64,000 nt of DNA from Reinekea marina (GCF_030409715.1 NZ_JAUFQI010000001.1:1972501-2036500), one strand, 5' to 3'. Positions 34,852-44,502 are shown, counted from the stretch's first letter. A program made the numbers and translations. Notes: generated from the sequence alone by a model not told the origin.

Positions 34852-34867
34852 TGGCGCGCAGCTTGCT
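34852..34867 (+). promoter_or_regulatory. sigma-54 promoter for the fliL operon
   Basis: TGGCGCGCAGCTTGCT, correct GG-N10-GC spacing; start near 34878, about 34 nt before fliL. Expected to drive fliLMNOPQR-flhB. Confidence 0.82.
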
Positions 34868-34911
34868 AGAAAGAATCCAATGAACCACATTTATGGGTAT
34901 GAGGTAGTTCG

Positions 34912-35448
34912 ATGGCAGATGAAGAGCCAATTGAAGAAGTCGAAGAAGAGGGTGAGAAAAAGGGTGGTGGACTAAAGAAGATCATCATGATTGTGGTGGG
35001 CTTTTTATTAGTTTCAGGGCTATCAGCTGGAGGCATGTGGTTTTTTCTAAAAGATAAACTAGCCGACCCTGAAGCCGCAGCTATAGATGAAATCCCGATG
35101 GAAGAACCCATCACAACACCTGAAAACGGTGAAGCTATTTATCATGCGCTGCAACCCGCTTTCATTATTAACTTTAACACAAATGGCAAATCTCGATTTT
35201 TACAGACGGAGTTGACGGTATTAACCCGAGACCCAGAAAGCATCGAAGTAATGATTTTGCATAATCCATTAATTCGTAACAACTTGTTAGATGTTTTTAC
35301 GTTGCACAATTTTGATGAATTAATGACGGCTGAAGGCAAAATGGCTTTAGCTGAAGATTTAACCAAAACCATACAAGATATATTGGTAAAAGAAATGGGT
35401 CGACCTGGTATTGAATCCATTTTATTTCGCAGCTTTGTAATGCAATAG
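34912..35448 (+). CDS. fliL: flagellar basal body-associated protein FliL
   Basis: 178 residues: short acidic N-terminus, one membrane segment (about 24-45), and a periplasmic stomatin-like domain (ALQPAFIINFNTNGKSRFLQTEL). It supports stator function around the motor. RBS GAGGTAG. Confidence 0.93.
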   Translation: MADEEPIEEVEEEGEKKGGGLKKIIMIVVGFLLVSGLSAGGMWFFLKDKLADPEAAAIDEIPMEEPITTPENGEAIYHALQPAFIINFNTNGKSRFLQTELTVLTRDPESIEVMILHNPLIRNNLLDVFTLHNFDELMTAEGKMALAEDLTKTIQDILVKEMGRPGIESILFRSFVMQ

Positions 35449-35456
35449 GAAACAGT

Positions 35457-36536
35457 GTGCAAGATTTACTCTCGCAAGACGAAATTGACGCGCTCTTACA
35501 CGGTATCGACGATGGTGCTGTGGACGACGACGACGGTGGTGATGTTGAAGGCGTAAAATCTTATGATTTAACCAGTCAAGATCGCATTGTTCGTGGTCGA
35601 ATGCCAACGCTCGAAATGATAAACGAGCGGTTTGCGCGTTATACACGTATCAGCATGTTCAACTTTTTGCGACGCAGCGCTGATGTCGCAACTGGCGGCA
35701 TACAAATATTGAAGTTTGGCGAGTATATCCACACACTTTATGTACCGACCAGTTTAAACTTGGTCAAAGTGCGTCCTTTACGGGGTACCGCTTTGTTTAT
35801 TTTAGACGCAAAGTTGGTGTTTAAATTGGTTGATAACTTTTTTGGTGGCGATGGCCGGCACGCAAAAATTGAAGGTCGGGAATTTACGCCAACAGAAATA
35901 CGTGTTGTACAAATGGTGTTATCTCAAGTTTTCCAAGATATGAAAGAGGCTTGGGGCGCCGTACTCGATGTTGAATTTGAGTATGTTTCCAGTGAGGTAA
36001 ACCCATCAATGGCTAACATTGTTTCGCCAAGTGAAGTGGTCGTGGTAAGCACTTTTCATATTGAACTCGATGGTGGTGGTGGTGATTTACACATGACCTT
36101 GCCGTATTCGATGATTGAGCCCGTCCGAGAAGTATTGGATGCTGGTGTTCAGTCGGACATCGATGAAATTGATGATCGATGGGTAGAATCGTTACGGCAT
36201 GATATTTTAGGCGCTAAAGTACCGACAAATGCAACCATAGTTGAACGTGAGATTAAACTGGGTGAATTGGTCGATTTGCAGCCAGGAGACATCATACCGA
36301 TCGATATGCCTCCGACCATTACCTTTAAGGCAAACAGCATTCCATTGTTTGAAACAAAACTAGGGCAGTGTGGTGAAAATTTAGCGTTAAAAGTTGAACG
36401 TAACGTGAGTGGACCCAGCCGAGACATTGGTGATATGAAATCAAGATTACTGGGAATGCGCCGGAAAAAACGCGATGAACATGCAGTAGAAGTTATGGCC
36501 GATGCCGTAAAGGAAGAGGACGAGAGCAATGAGTGA
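35457..36536 (+). CDS. fliM: flagellar motor switch protein FliM
   Basis: 359 residues. The N-terminal CheY-binding peptide is LLSQDEIDALLHG; the middle CheC-like domain (GRMPTLEMINERFARY) and C-terminal SpoA domain follow. Begins with GTG (35457) preceded by AGGA; no ATG is available near the conserved N-terminus. Overlaps fliN by 8 nt. Confidence 0.96.
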   Translation: MQDLLSQDEIDALLHGIDDGAVDDDDGGDVEGVKSYDLTSQDRIVRGRMPTLEMINERFARYTRISMFNFLRRSADVATGGIQILKFGEYIHTLYVPTSLNLVKVRPLRGTALFILDAKLVFKLVDNFFGGDGRHAKIEGREFTPTEIRVVQMVLSQVFQDMKEAWGAVLDVEFEYVSSEVNPSMANIVSPSEVVVVSTFHIELDGGGGDLHMTLPYSMIEPVREVLDAGVQSDIDEIDDRWVESLRHDILGAKVPTNATIVEREIKLGELVDLQPGDIIPIDMPPTITFKANSIPLFETKLGQCGENLALKVERNVSGPSRDIGDMKSRLLGMRRKKRDEHAVEVMADAVKEEDESNE

Positions 36537-37017
36537 AGAAGACAATAAAGATCAAGAAACAAACGAAGCTGGCTCTGATATAGATGTTGATGCGCTTGTC
36601 GATGAAGTTGCTGGTGGTGCCGAAGATAATGCGCTGGCCGATGAATGGGCCGCCGCGATGGAAGAGTCTGGTGATTCAGAAACAGATTCAGACGATGCGC
36701 AACCAGCGCCATTAGAGCAGTTTGATAGCACGCCTGCCGGTGATTTTAGCGAATCAAACCCTAACCTTGATGTCATTTTAGATATTCCAGTAACTATTTC
36801 GATGGAAGTCGGGGCGACACAAATACCTATCCGTAACCTATTACAATTGAACCAAGGCAGTGTTATTGAACTTGACCGGCTTGCGGGGGAACCGCTCGAT
36901 GTTTTAGTGAATGGTCGATTAATTGCTCATGGAGAAGTGGTCATGGTCAATGAAAAGTTCGGTATTCGTTTAACCGATGTTGTCAGTCAGCAAGAACGAG
37001 TACAACGATTGCAATGA
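36529..37017 (+). CDS. fliN: flagellar motor switch protein FliN
   Basis: 162 residues; acidic N-terminal extension of about 75 residues (as in pseudomonads) and a C-terminal SpoA domain (ILDIPVTISMEVGATQIPIRNLLQLNQGSVIELDR-type). Builds the bulk of the C ring. Overlaps fliO by 4 nt (ATGA). Confidence 0.95.
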   Translation: MSEEDNKDQETNEAGSDIDVDALVDEVAGGAEDNALADEWAAAMEESGDSETDSDDAQPAPLEQFDSTPAGDFSESNPNLDVILDIPVTISMEVGATQIPIRNLLQLNQGSVIELDRLAGEPLDVLVNGRLIAHGEVVMVNEKFGIRLTDVVSQQERVQRLQ

Positions 37018-37454
37018 AGATATTTATCGTTTTAATCATGGGAGTTTTGACGTCGGCACAAAGCATAGCCGCGCCGCTTAACTATACGAGTAGCCAAGAT
37101 TATGTGAAAGTATTTTTAATGCTGATATTAATAGTTGGCCTTATCTTTGCGTGTGCATGGTTAGTGCGACGGATGTCTGGCGGTTTGAGTGTAAACCAGC
37201 GCCACATTCAAGTGCTATCGGTAATGCCGTTAGGTACACGTGAAAAGCTAATGATAATAAAAGCGGCTCATGAAACCTTACTCATTGGAGTAACGCCTAA
37301 TGGCATAAACACGCTTCATCGTTACGACGAACCGATAGACTTGAATGATGCGATACAACGCAGTCCGTTTGCAGATCGATTAAAAGGTTTGTTAAAAGGT
37401 GATGAGCGTGACTCAAGTTCTACCAATCAGGATAACACTTCTCAAGGTACTTAA
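37014..37454 (+). CDS. fliO: flagellar biosynthetic protein FliO
   Basis: 146 residues: N-terminal hydrophobic segment with signal-like character, one membrane helix (about 32-52), then a cytoplasmic domain ([20 protein letters not shown]). FliO helps assemble the FliP ring. Its 3' end overlaps fliP by about 53 nt if fliP starts at 37402. Confidence 0.92.
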   Translation: MKIFIVLIMGVLTSAQSIAAPLNYTSSQDYVKVFLMLILIVGLIFACAWLVRRMSGGLSVNQRHIQVLSVMPLGTREKLMIIKAAHETLLIGVTPNGINTLHRYDEPIDLNDAIQRSPFADRLKGLLKGDERDSSSTNQDNTSQGT

Positions 37455-38202
37455 AGGCTTTTTAGCTTCACCGCTGCTCATTACAGGTGTAGTTTTTTTT
37501 CTCTCCCAAATAGCAAACGCAGCTGGTATTCCGGCCGTAACCCTCGAAACAAACGAGGAAGGCGGTACGCAATATTCAGTGACCATCCAAATTTTGGCCA
37601 TCATGACGGCCTTAACTTTTATTCCGGCCATTCTGATGATGATGACGAGCTTTACTCGCATCGTTGTCGTGTTTGCTATTTTGCGCCAAGCCATCGGTTT
37701 GCAACAAACGCCTTCGAATCAAATGCTCATTGGTTTAGCCTTGTTTCTGACGTTTTTTATAATGTCTCCAGTTTTTTATCAAGTAAACGAAGAAGCCATA
37801 CAACCCTATATTGCTGAAGAAATTTTGCCGTTAGAAGCTATTGATCGTGCGGTTGTTCCATTTAGGACTTTCATGTTAGCGCAAACTCGCGAAACAGATT
37901 TAAACATGTTTGTTCGCATAGCAGGGGAGGAAGGGTCTTTTGCAAGCCCAGAAGAGGTTCCACTCAATATCTTATTGCCTTCCTTTGTAACCAGTGAATT
38001 GAAAACGGCTTTTCAAATTGGTTTTTTGTTATTCATCCCATTTTTAATTATAGATCTTGTTGTGGCCTCAATTCTTATGGCTATGGGTATGATGATGCTT
38101 TCGCCCATTATTATTTCGTTGCCCTTTAAAATAATGTTATTTGTGTTAGTTGACGGTTGGGCCATGGTGATGGGCTCTGTGGCCGCTTCCTTTAATATGT
38201 AA
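37402..38202 (+). CDS. fliP: flagellar export gate protein FliP
   Basis: About 266 residues; N-terminal signal-like helix and four membrane segments with the FliP signatures [20 protein letters not shown] and [12 protein letters not shown]. The ATG at 37402 follows AAAAGGTG; a GTG one codon earlier is less likely. Forms the export gate with FliQ and FliR. Confidence 0.95.
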   Translation: MSVTQVLPIRITLLKVLKGFLASPLLITGVVFFLSQIANAAGIPAVTLETNEEGGTQYSVTIQILAIMTALTFIPAILMMMTSFTRIVVVFAILRQAIGLQQTPSNQMLIGLALFLTFFIMSPVFYQVNEEAIQPYIAEEILPLEAIDRAVVPFRTFMLAQTRETDLNMFVRIAGEEGSFASPEEVPLNILLPSFVTSELKTAFQIGFLLFIPFLIIDLVVASILMAMGMMMLSPIIISLPFKIMLFVLVDGWAMVMGSVAASFNM

Positions 38203-38212
38203 GGAGAAAATT

Positions 38213-38482
38213 ATGGATGCAATGAATATAGGTGATCTCTTCTCCGAAGCGCTATTTATAGTTGTTTTAATAGTTGTGATCGTAATATTGCCGAGTTTAA
38301 TTATTGGCTTAGTGGTCGCAACGTTTCAAGCGGCGACGCAGATTAATGAGCAAACATTGAGCTTTTTACCACGTTTAGTGGTCACGTTAATGATGCTAAT
38401 TTTCGCAGGCCCTTATTTAGTGGGTAAAGTGACCGATTATGCAAATGCGATATTTTTAAACATTCCGACCTTGATAGGTTAA
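38213..38482 (+). CDS. fliQ: flagellar export gate protein FliQ
   Basis: 89 residues with two membrane helices and the FliQ block QAATQINEQTLSFLPRL. RBS AAGGAGAAA. Located between fliP and fliR as usual. Confidence 0.95.
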   Translation: MDAMNIGDLFSEALFIVVLIVVIVILPSLIIGLVVATFQAATQINEQTLSFLPRLVVTLMMLIFAGPYLVGKVTDYANAIFLNIPTLIG

Positions 38483-38485
38483 GTG

Positions 38486-39262
38486 ATGTTATATGTCACC
38501 GATGAAGTGATTGCGAGCTGGGTAAGCCATTTTTTATGGCCGTTTTTTCGACTCAGTGGGTTTTTAGTCATCGTACCGATTATGGGGTCTAGGTTAGTGC
38601 CCGCGCGAGTTCGAATCAGTTTAGCATTCTTGATGACATTGATCATCTATCCACTGATGCCTGCTATGCCAGTTATAGAAGCCGTCAACCTACAAAACTT
38701 CATCATGATAGCTGAGCAAATAATTATCGGTACGACATTAGGCTTTATTGTATTAATGATGATGCAAGTCTTTGTACTGGCCGGTCAAACGATCTCAATG
38801 CAAATGGGCTTGGGGTTTGCGTCGATGGTAGACCCAAGTAACGGCATTTCTGTAGCGGTATTATCGCAATGGTATCAGGTGCTAGTAACCTTAGTGTTCT
38901 TAGCGATCAATGGTCATCTTTTGGTCCTCGAAGTTGTCATAGATTCATTCTATACCTTGCCAATCGGTGAAGGTTTGTTTGGCGCTGATCAATGGCGAGT
39001 GCTCGCCGAATTTGGTTCTTGGCTCTACAAGGCTTCTTTAACGTTGGCGTTACCAGCAATAACAGCATTACTGTTGGTAAATTTGGCGTTTGGTGTAATG
39101 ACCCGTGCAGCACCTCAGCTTAACGTTTTTGCGTTGGGTTTTCCTGTCACCATGATGACAGGATTGGTGATTGTTTGGGTCAGCTATGCCGCCGCGGCAC
39201 CGCTGGTTGAGCAATTTTTAGAAACACATGTTTCACTTATGCGTGCGCTCATAAGATTTTAA
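38486..39262 (+). CDS. fliR: flagellar export gate protein FliR
   Basis: About 258 residues, six or so membrane segments, typical motifs GSRLVPARVRISLAFL and GLGFASMVDPSNG. Starts immediately after fliQ (GTG-ATG pair at 38483/38486; ATG preferred). Confidence 0.94.
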   Translation: MLYVTDEVIASWVSHFLWPFFRLSGFLVIVPIMGSRLVPARVRISLAFLMTLIIYPLMPAMPVIEAVNLQNFIMIAEQIIIGTTLGFIVLMMMQVFVLAGQTISMQMGLGFASMVDPSNGISVAVLSQWYQVLVTLVFLAINGHLLVLEVVIDSFYTLPIGEGLFGADQWRVLAEFGSWLYKASLTLALPAITALLLVNLAFGVMTRAAPQLNVFALGFPVTMMTGLVIVWVSYAAAAPLVEQFLETHVSLMRALIRF

Positions 39263-39272
39263 GGAACAACAG

Positions 39273-40409
39273 ATGGCAGAAGAAGATCCTTCCCAGGAGA
39301 AGACCGAAGAACCCACGCCCAAGAAAAAGGAAAAGGCGCGGGAAGAAGGCGACGTAACTCGGTCGAAAGAGCTTAATACCAGTGGTATTTTACTGACGGC
39401 CGCCTTGTGCCTGCTTGTTTTTGGTCCATTTATCGCTTCGTCGTTCCTTAAAGTGATGGCGTTTTGTTTCAGTTTTGACCCTAGAGCAAGCTGGGACACT
39501 TCCATTGCCACTGATTACTTGCAGGTGGTGATTTATGAAATGGCTTGGGCGGTCTCCCCAATGTTTGCTTTCTTGTTATTAGCCTCGATTGTTGCCCCTA
39601 TCAGTTTAGGTGGATGGAATTTCTCTACAAAAGCTATGGCACCAAAATTTTCTCGTATGAACCCTTTATCTGGATTAAAGCGAATGTTTTCAATGAACTC
39701 ATTGGTTGAACTAGGAAAGGGTTGGGGCAAAGTCTTGGTTGTCGGCGCGGCCGCCGTTATAGTTTTAATTGGCTTAAAAAATGAATTCTTATCCATGGTT
39801 TTTCAACCCACGCATCAAGCCATTGGACATTCTGCAAAAGTACTCGCGTGGTCCTTTTTGTTTATTTGTGCCAGCACTATTCTCATTGTGTTAGTGGATG
39901 TTCCTTTTCAAATTCACAGTCACGCAAAAAAATTACGTATGACCATGCAGGAAGTAAAAGAGGAATTTAAAAACACTGAAGGTAAACCCGAAGTAAAAGC
40001 AAAAGTTCGTCAACTTCAGCGAGAGATGGCTAATCGACGAATGATGAGTGATGTTCCAGATGCCGATGTCATCATTACCAACCCAACGCACTATGCAGTT
40101 GCACTCAAGTATGAACCCAATGCTATGCCAGCACCGGTTTTGTTAGCCAAAGGTGTTGATGAAGTGGCCTTGAAAATTCGCGAAATTGGCTCGGAGTATA
40201 AAATTCCTATTGTAGAAATGCCGGCTTTAGCGCGGTCAATTTTTCATCATACAAAAATTGGCGGTGAAATCCCTGAAGGCTTATACATTGCTGTTGCCCA
40301 AGTGCTGGCTTACATTTACCAAATTGATATGTGGAAAAAAGGGCAAGCCGCCGAGCCGCCTAGAAAACCGACAACGCCAGTGCCTGAAGACTTAAGGCGA
40401 GATGATTAA
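39273..40409 (+). CDS. flhB: flagellar export switch protein FlhB
   Basis: 378 residues: N-terminal EDPSQEKTEEPTPKKKEKARE, four membrane segments, and the cytoplasmic autocleavage motif NPTH (270-273, TNPTHYAVAL). Controls the switch from rod/hook to filament export. It is the last flagellar gene of the cluster; its stop codon overlaps by 4 nt the stop of a convergent gene, and flhA does not follow. Confidence 0.96.
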   Translation: MAEEDPSQEKTEEPTPKKKEKAREEGDVTRSKELNTSGILLTAALCLLVFGPFIASSFLKVMAFCFSFDPRASWDTSIATDYLQVVIYEMAWAVSPMFAFLLLASIVAPISLGGWNFSTKAMAPKFSRMNPLSGLKRMFSMNSLVELGKGWGKVLVVGAAAVIVLIGLKNEFLSMVFQPTHQAIGHSAKVLAWSFLFICASTILIVLVDVPFQIHSHAKKLRMTMQEVKEEFKNTEGKPEVKAKVRQLQREMANRRMMSDVPDADVIITNPTHYAVALKYEPNAMPAPVLLAKGVDEVALKIREIGSEYKIPIVEMPALARSIFHHTKIGGEIPEGLYIAVAQVLAYIYQIDMWKKGQAAEPPRKPTTPVPEDLRRDD

Positions 40410-41131
40410 ACCCATTGTGCAATCAACCAGGCCAGAATAAATAAGGGCCCTTGGTGTACTAAATAAAACACCAAACTGTGCTTGCTCAAAAATAATAATG
40501 GTTTAGATAAGGTTGGGTTTTTTAAATGTGGAAGGTTAAACCCGCGACAATAGCCAACATATATCCCTATCCAAATCATACCGATCCACGGAACAAGGCG
40601 GGTTAAATCTTGCGTAGCTTTCGGTAAATTCAGAGGCTCGTTGAGGTGTTCCCACAAGGGTTGCAAGTTAAACCAATCGGTAGTGTTGTAAAGTATAAAA
40701 GTAGCAATACCGAATACCAACGCCGCTTTTGGCCACCGAAGCAATGGTAGCGATAATAGGCTGGCTAAGGCGATAAAGTGCAGAACGCCAAACCATACCC
40801 AACTGGTTGGGTACATAAACCAAGTCACGAGACTGATGATTCCAGCACCCCCGACTATTTTTAGTTCACGCTTCCAAAACGCAGGCCAGCAAATAGAAGG
40901 ATGATTGGCCGCAAATAAGCCGTAGCCCACCGATATAAAGAATAGCGTGACAATTAGGTAACGAAAGATCGGAAAAAAACCACTTTCTGAATTGAAGGAA
41001 ACGAGGCCATAAAGGCTTAGATTATAGCTGAAATGGAAAATTGCCATTAAGATCAGTGCCAAACCGCGGCACTGATCGATAAGTAGGTTTCGTTTTATAC
41101 TGTTATTTGAAGAGATTGAGGAGTTCATCAC
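40406..41131 (-). CDS. DUF1624-family membrane protein (acyltransferase-like)
   Basis: 241 residues with about seven membrane segments. IDQCRGLALILMAIFHFSYNL at the N-terminus and FLSKHSLVFYLVHQGPLF at the end are typical of the DUF1624/heparan-alpha-glucosaminide N-acetyltransferase-like group. Substrate unknown. The start (ATG-ATG at 41131) overlaps the end of the upstream gene by 29 nt, suggesting coupling. Confidence 0.85.
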   Translation of the reverse strand: MMNSSISSNNSIKRNLLIDQCRGLALILMAIFHFSYNLSLYGLVSFNSESGFFPIFRYLIVTLFFISVGYGLFAANHPSICWPAFWKRELKIVGGAGIISLVTWFMYPTSWVWFGVLHFIALASLLSLPLLRWPKAALVFGIATFILYNTTDWFNLQPLWEHLNEPLNLPKATQDLTRLVPWIGMIWIGIYVGYCRGFNLPHLKNPTLSKPLLFLSKHSLVFYLVHQGPLFILAWLIAQWV

Positions 41132-41438
41132 CCGTCATTTCATTGAAATCTTTCTTTTCTTTCTTAACCACAGGCTTAGGTGAAACCTTTTTCGCCTGAA
41201 TCTTTTGAGCTTGCTCTATACGCTTTTGAGCGCTTTGCTTACCATTGGTCGTGTCTTTTTGACCTGTTTCATCTAAAAACTTTTGGTAGGCCGATTTTTG
41301 ACGAGACTTTTTGTGCTTTTCAAGGCGATTGTGCGTAGGGATTTTTCCCTTCTCACCTTGTTTGATAAAGTCTTTCTTTGACCCAGTTTTTATACCGAGC
41401 TTTCCCTTCATGGTACGGGAACCTTTACTGCGAGACAT
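41103..41438 (-). CDS. hypothetical small basic protein
   Basis: 111 residues, very rich in Lys and Gln, no membrane segment; not recognised. A basic N-terminus (SRSKGSRTMKGKLG) and a short acidic end (FNEMTGDELLNLFK) are conserved-looking. A TATAAT lies on the minus strand at 41471-41476, about 33 nt upstream. RNA or ribosome association would fit the composition but is a guess. Confidence 0.65.
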   Translation of the reverse strand: MSRSKGSRTMKGKLGIKTGSKKDFIKQGEKGKIPTHNRLEKHKKSRQKSAYQKFLDETGQKDTTNGKQSAQKRIEQAQKIQAKKVSPKPVVKKEKKDFNEMTGDELLNLFK

Positions 41439-41470
41439 GTTAAACCTGTATGTGTGTGAAAACTGGTGGC

Positions 41471-41476
41471 ATTATA
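41471..41476 (-). promoter_or_regulatory. putative -10 element for the basic protein gene
   Basis: Consensus TATAAT on the minus strand with a weak -35; predicted start near 41464. Confidence 0.4.
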
Positions 41477-41597
41477 GCCTGAATTAATCGAAATATAACG
41501 GTTTTATTGTATAAAATATCAACAATTAATGAGTATGGCTCGTAAACTTCGTTTGACTCTATGATTCAGCCTATTTGGCAGAGGGTAGCGAGTAGGG

Positions 41598-41870
41598 TTA
41601 ACGAGGTACAATGGCTAATCCCATGGAGTTTTGTCCAACCCAGGCAACGTGTAGCTCTAAAATAGGGGCTTCTATCGGTAGGTCTTGTAGTTGGCCGGTC
41701 ACCAACATACCTTTGTGCCAAAATTCGCTGTCAAATTGCTCATTGCTGAAAGCAATTCCGCCGTCGGAAATATCCCAAGTTTCACCAATGATTTGGTCTC
41801 CTGAGTCTAAAGTAAGTTTGATGGTCATTTTTACCGACGTTCTCGGATGATTGCGCTTTTCTTGACTCAT
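41598..41870 (-). CDS. PilZ-domain protein (c-di-GMP binding)
   Basis: 90 residues, one PilZ domain: RNHPRT (RxxxR-type) near residue 6 and DISDGGI (the [DN]xSxxG motif) near 33-39. Single-domain PilZ proteins are c-di-GMP effectors, often in motility or surface behaviour. Lies 3 nt after the glyoxalase II gene, so co-transcribed with it. Confidence 0.88.
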   Translation of the reverse strand: MSQEKRNHPRTSVKMTIKLTLDSGDQIIGETWDISDGGIAFSNEQFDSEFWHKGMLVTGQLQDLPIEAPILELHVAWVGQNSMGLAIVPR

Positions 41871-41873
41871 GGG

Positions 41874-42596
41874 TTACCACTTATCCCTTAAGGCTCTTAA
41901 TTCAATAAACGCTTCGCGGTCAGGAGCGTTTAAAAAGAGGTTAATTTCTTTTTCCTGTGCCCAATTAGATATTAGACGAGTATCCGGTGTTTGCTGAGAA
42001 ACTTGTTCCAAAAGGCGTGCGGCCGATTCTAAGTTTGGCTTTTGCTGTAAGGTAAATTTTAAATTTGTTTCAATGTAATCGTGCCCAGTATATACCTTAA
42101 CAGTGTCTGTCATAAGGTGCTTTAAGCGTTGTACCGTGTGGTAAAGCTCAGTTGCATCGCCCGATTTAGTATTACCAATACCCGCGTTGAACACGGTGTC
42201 ACCAAAAATAGCCCAATGGTCTCGCTGCCAAAAGATGCCGTGTCCAGGCGTATGGCCAGGCGTAAGTAAATGTGAAATGGCGCAATTGCCTAAAGTTATC
42301 GTTTGATTGTCTTTTAGCCATGTATCAGCATCAAACTTGCCTCTGCAGGTTTCAGGGGCATAAACATGGGCGTTGGTGAGCCTTTGAAGAGGCGTCAAGT
42401 CTTTGATGTGATCTGGATGTTCATGGGTAATCCAAATTTGCTCAACCTCTAGATTTTGCTCATTTGCGAAATTAAATAGCAAATCGGCATTAAATGGATC
42501 AACGATGGCGGCTTTACGACTATCGGGACACACCACCAAATGGTTATAATTTAACGCAGAGTTTGGGATAAAGAGTCTAACAACATCAGCAATCAT
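41874..42596 (-). CDS. gloB: hydroxyacylglutathione hydrolase (glyoxalase II)
   Basis: 240 residues of the metallo-beta-lactamase fold. The metal-binding motif is THEHPDH (57-63); further ligands are in TPGHTPGH, FGDTVFNAG and GHDY. The C-terminal domain is the GloB type (HAGH_C). Hydrolyses S-lactoylglutathione in methylglyoxal detoxification. Divergent from yaaA with about 55 nt between start codons. Confidence 0.9.
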   Translation of the reverse strand: MIADVVRLFIPNSALNYNHLVVCPDSRKAAIVDPFNADLLFNFANEQNLEVEQIWITHEHPDHIKDLTPLQRLTNAHVYAPETCRGKFDADTWLKDNQTITLGNCAISHLLTPGHTPGHGIFWQRDHWAIFGDTVFNAGIGNTKSGDATELYHTVQRLKHLMTDTVKVYTGHDYIETNLKFTLQQKPNLESAARLLEQVSQQTPDTRLISNWAQEKEINLFLNAPDREAFIELRALRDKW

Positions 42597-42651
42597 GGCT
42601 GTGGCTCAGTTATTTATTGATTTATTAGATAGTGTAGGGGAGAAAGGCGAG

Positions 42652-43434
42652 ATGTTGAAGGTATTGGCGGTAATATCGCCGTCAAAAAAGCTGGATTTTG
42701 AGCAAGAGAGTCCTATTGATCACTCCACTCAGTACCGTTTTTCAAAACAAGCACAAACATTGATCGAAGAATTAAAAAACCGCACACCTGAAGATATTAA
42801 AAAACTGATGAAACTCAGTGATAATCTGGCGCATTTAAATGTTCAGCGCTATCAAGATTGGTCTGCGAAGATGACTAAATCAAACAGTAAGCAGGCTTTG
42901 TTTGCATTTACAGGAGATGTCTACACTGGGTTGAGTGCACAATCGTTAGAAGAACCGCAAATACTGAAAGCGCAACAAAGTGTTAGAATACTTTCTGGTC
43001 TTTATGGGTTACTTCGCCCTTTAGATAGAATACAACCTTACCGCCTAGAAATGGGCACTCGGTTGAAAGTGGGTGAAGCTAAAAACTTATATGGGTTTTG
43101 GGGCTCACAATTGACTCAAAAATTGAATGAGGACATTAGTGACACTGAAGCCGACTTAGTATTGAATTTAGCTTCTCAAGAATATTTTGGTGCCATACAA
43201 AAACAAAATATTAATGCTCGAGTGGTGACACCTATTTTTAAAGATAAAAAGAACGGTGAGTATAAGATTATTTCCTTTTTCGCAAAAAAAGCGAGAGGTT
43301 CAATGGTCAGGTATATACTTGATCGCCCCATTAAGTCTATAAATGATGTGAAGTCATTTAACTACGATGGCTATCGTTACTGTGAAGAACGTTCCGCCAA
43401 TGACGAATGGGTCTTTATTCGCGATGAACAATAA
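42652..43434 (+). CDS. yaaA: peroxide stress protein YaaA
   Basis: About 260 residues. LAVISPSKKLDF, FTGDVYTGL, LSGLYGLLRPLD, QPYRLEMGT and KKARGSMVRY match the YaaA/DUF328 family along its length; YaaA limits free iron and oxidative damage. The ATG at 42652 (MLKVLAVISPSK) after AAAGGCGAG matches the family start; the frame extends 19 codons further upstream. Confidence 0.93.
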   Translation: MLKVLAVISPSKKLDFEQESPIDHSTQYRFSKQAQTLIEELKNRTPEDIKKLMKLSDNLAHLNVQRYQDWSAKMTKSNSKQALFAFTGDVYTGLSAQSLEEPQILKAQQSVRILSGLYGLLRPLDRIQPYRLEMGTRLKVGEAKNLYGFWGSQLTQKLNEDISDTEADLVLNLASQEYFGAIQKQNINARVVTPIFKDKKNGEYKIISFFAKKARGSMVRYILDRPIKSINDVKSFNYDGYRYCEERSANDEWVFIRDEQ

Positions 43435-43446
43435 TAAGGCAACATT

Positions 43447-44034
43447 ATGAAAAAAACTAACCACCTGTTTTTAAAAAACTTTCTGTTCGTTTGCGCAACA
43501 TTGATAACGGTAGGCTGCGCACAATTATCCCCTCAACAGGTTGCATTTACACCAGCAATTGAAGCTGAAGGCTTAATCAGTGGTACTGGTACGTTGAGTT
43601 TAAAGGCGACGGATATACGTCCATCGAATGTTATCGGCGTCCGAGGAGGCGCATATACTTCAACAAGTACGATAACACCGAAAACGCCATTGACGACGGT
43701 AGTGGAATCAATTGCACGACAAATATTAGAGCGTGGTGGTTTTATGCTGACAGACTCATTGCCGGATCAAGCCCTTGAAATTCAAATAAAAGAGCTTAGT
43801 TTTGAAACGACCGATCAAAAAGCCAGTATAAAGCGTAATACGGCGGTAGCAGCGATATCTGTGGTGGTTGAGAAAGGCAGTGTTACCTACAAGAATAACT
43901 ACAAGACGACTCAATATATCGAAACCCTTGGGTACCCAAGTGAAGCGGAAAACGAAGCTTTGTTGAACGATGTTTTTGATTCTGTGTTAGAACGTATGTT
44001 TCGTGATCCAAAGTTAGAATCTTTTTTACAATAA
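43447..44034 (+). CDS. YajG-family lipoprotein
   Basis: 195 residues; signal peptide with lipobox TVGC (Cys24), then a domain with LSLKATDIRP and LEIQIKELSFE resembling YajG lipoproteins. Outer-membrane anchoring is expected; function unknown. RBS AAGGCAAC. Confidence 0.8.
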   Translation: MKKTNHLFLKNFLFVCATLITVGCAQLSPQQVAFTPAIEAEGLISGTGTLSLKATDIRPSNVIGVRGGAYTSTSTITPKTPLTTVVESIARQILERGGFMLTDSLPDQALEIQIKELSFETTDQKASIKRNTAVAAISVVVEKGSVTYKNNYKTTQYIETLGYPSEAENEALLNDVFDSVLERMFRDPKLESFLQ

Positions 44035-44093
44035 CAACCAAAAACCTGCACTGGGAAATTAAGTGTGGTCAATTAGCCAAATAAGGAAACCCT

Positions 44094-44495
44094 ATGATAT
44101 ACCCAATGTTCGCCATGATTATGCTGACATTTTTTATTGGTCTTTATACTTTTTATGTGCGAGTACAAAGTGTGCGTCGACGAGAAGTTAACTACCGGGC
44201 TTATTTGCTTATGAAATCTGAGCAGTTCCCTGAACAGGTTCAAAAAGCAGGTCGCAGTTTTAATAACCAGTTTGAAATTCCGATGTTGTTCTATGTAGTT
44301 TGCTTAGCGTTTTTGGCGCTCGACATTAACTCTGAGTTTGCATTGGTGATGGCTTGGGTGTTTTTTGGATTAAGAGTTGTCCATGCTGGAATCCACTTAA
44401 CGTATAATCATCTAATGCATCGATTCAGTGTTTTTTGGATGTCTGCATTAGCGGCTTTGGCGATGTGGATTAACCTAGTTTTGAATATTGCATAG
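44094..44495 (+). CDS. MAPEG-family membrane protein
   Basis: 133 residues with four predicted membrane helices. FNNQFEIPMLFYVVCLAFLA and GLRVVHAGIHLTYNH are the MAPEG motifs. Substrate unknown. RBS AAGGAAAC. Confidence 0.85.
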   Translation: MIYPMFAMIMLTFFIGLYTFYVRVQSVRRREVNYRAYLLMKSEQFPEQVQKAGRSFNNQFEIPMLFYVVCLAFLALDINSEFALVMAWVFFGLRVVHAGIHLTYNHLMHRFSVFWMSALAALAMWINLVLNIA

Positions 44496-44502
44496 TGTAA
44501 TA

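Noticed and set aside
42595..42651. Extended YaaA N-terminus
   Set aside because: The family starts at the ATG at 42652, which has a good RBS; the extra codons would reach the divergent gloB start.
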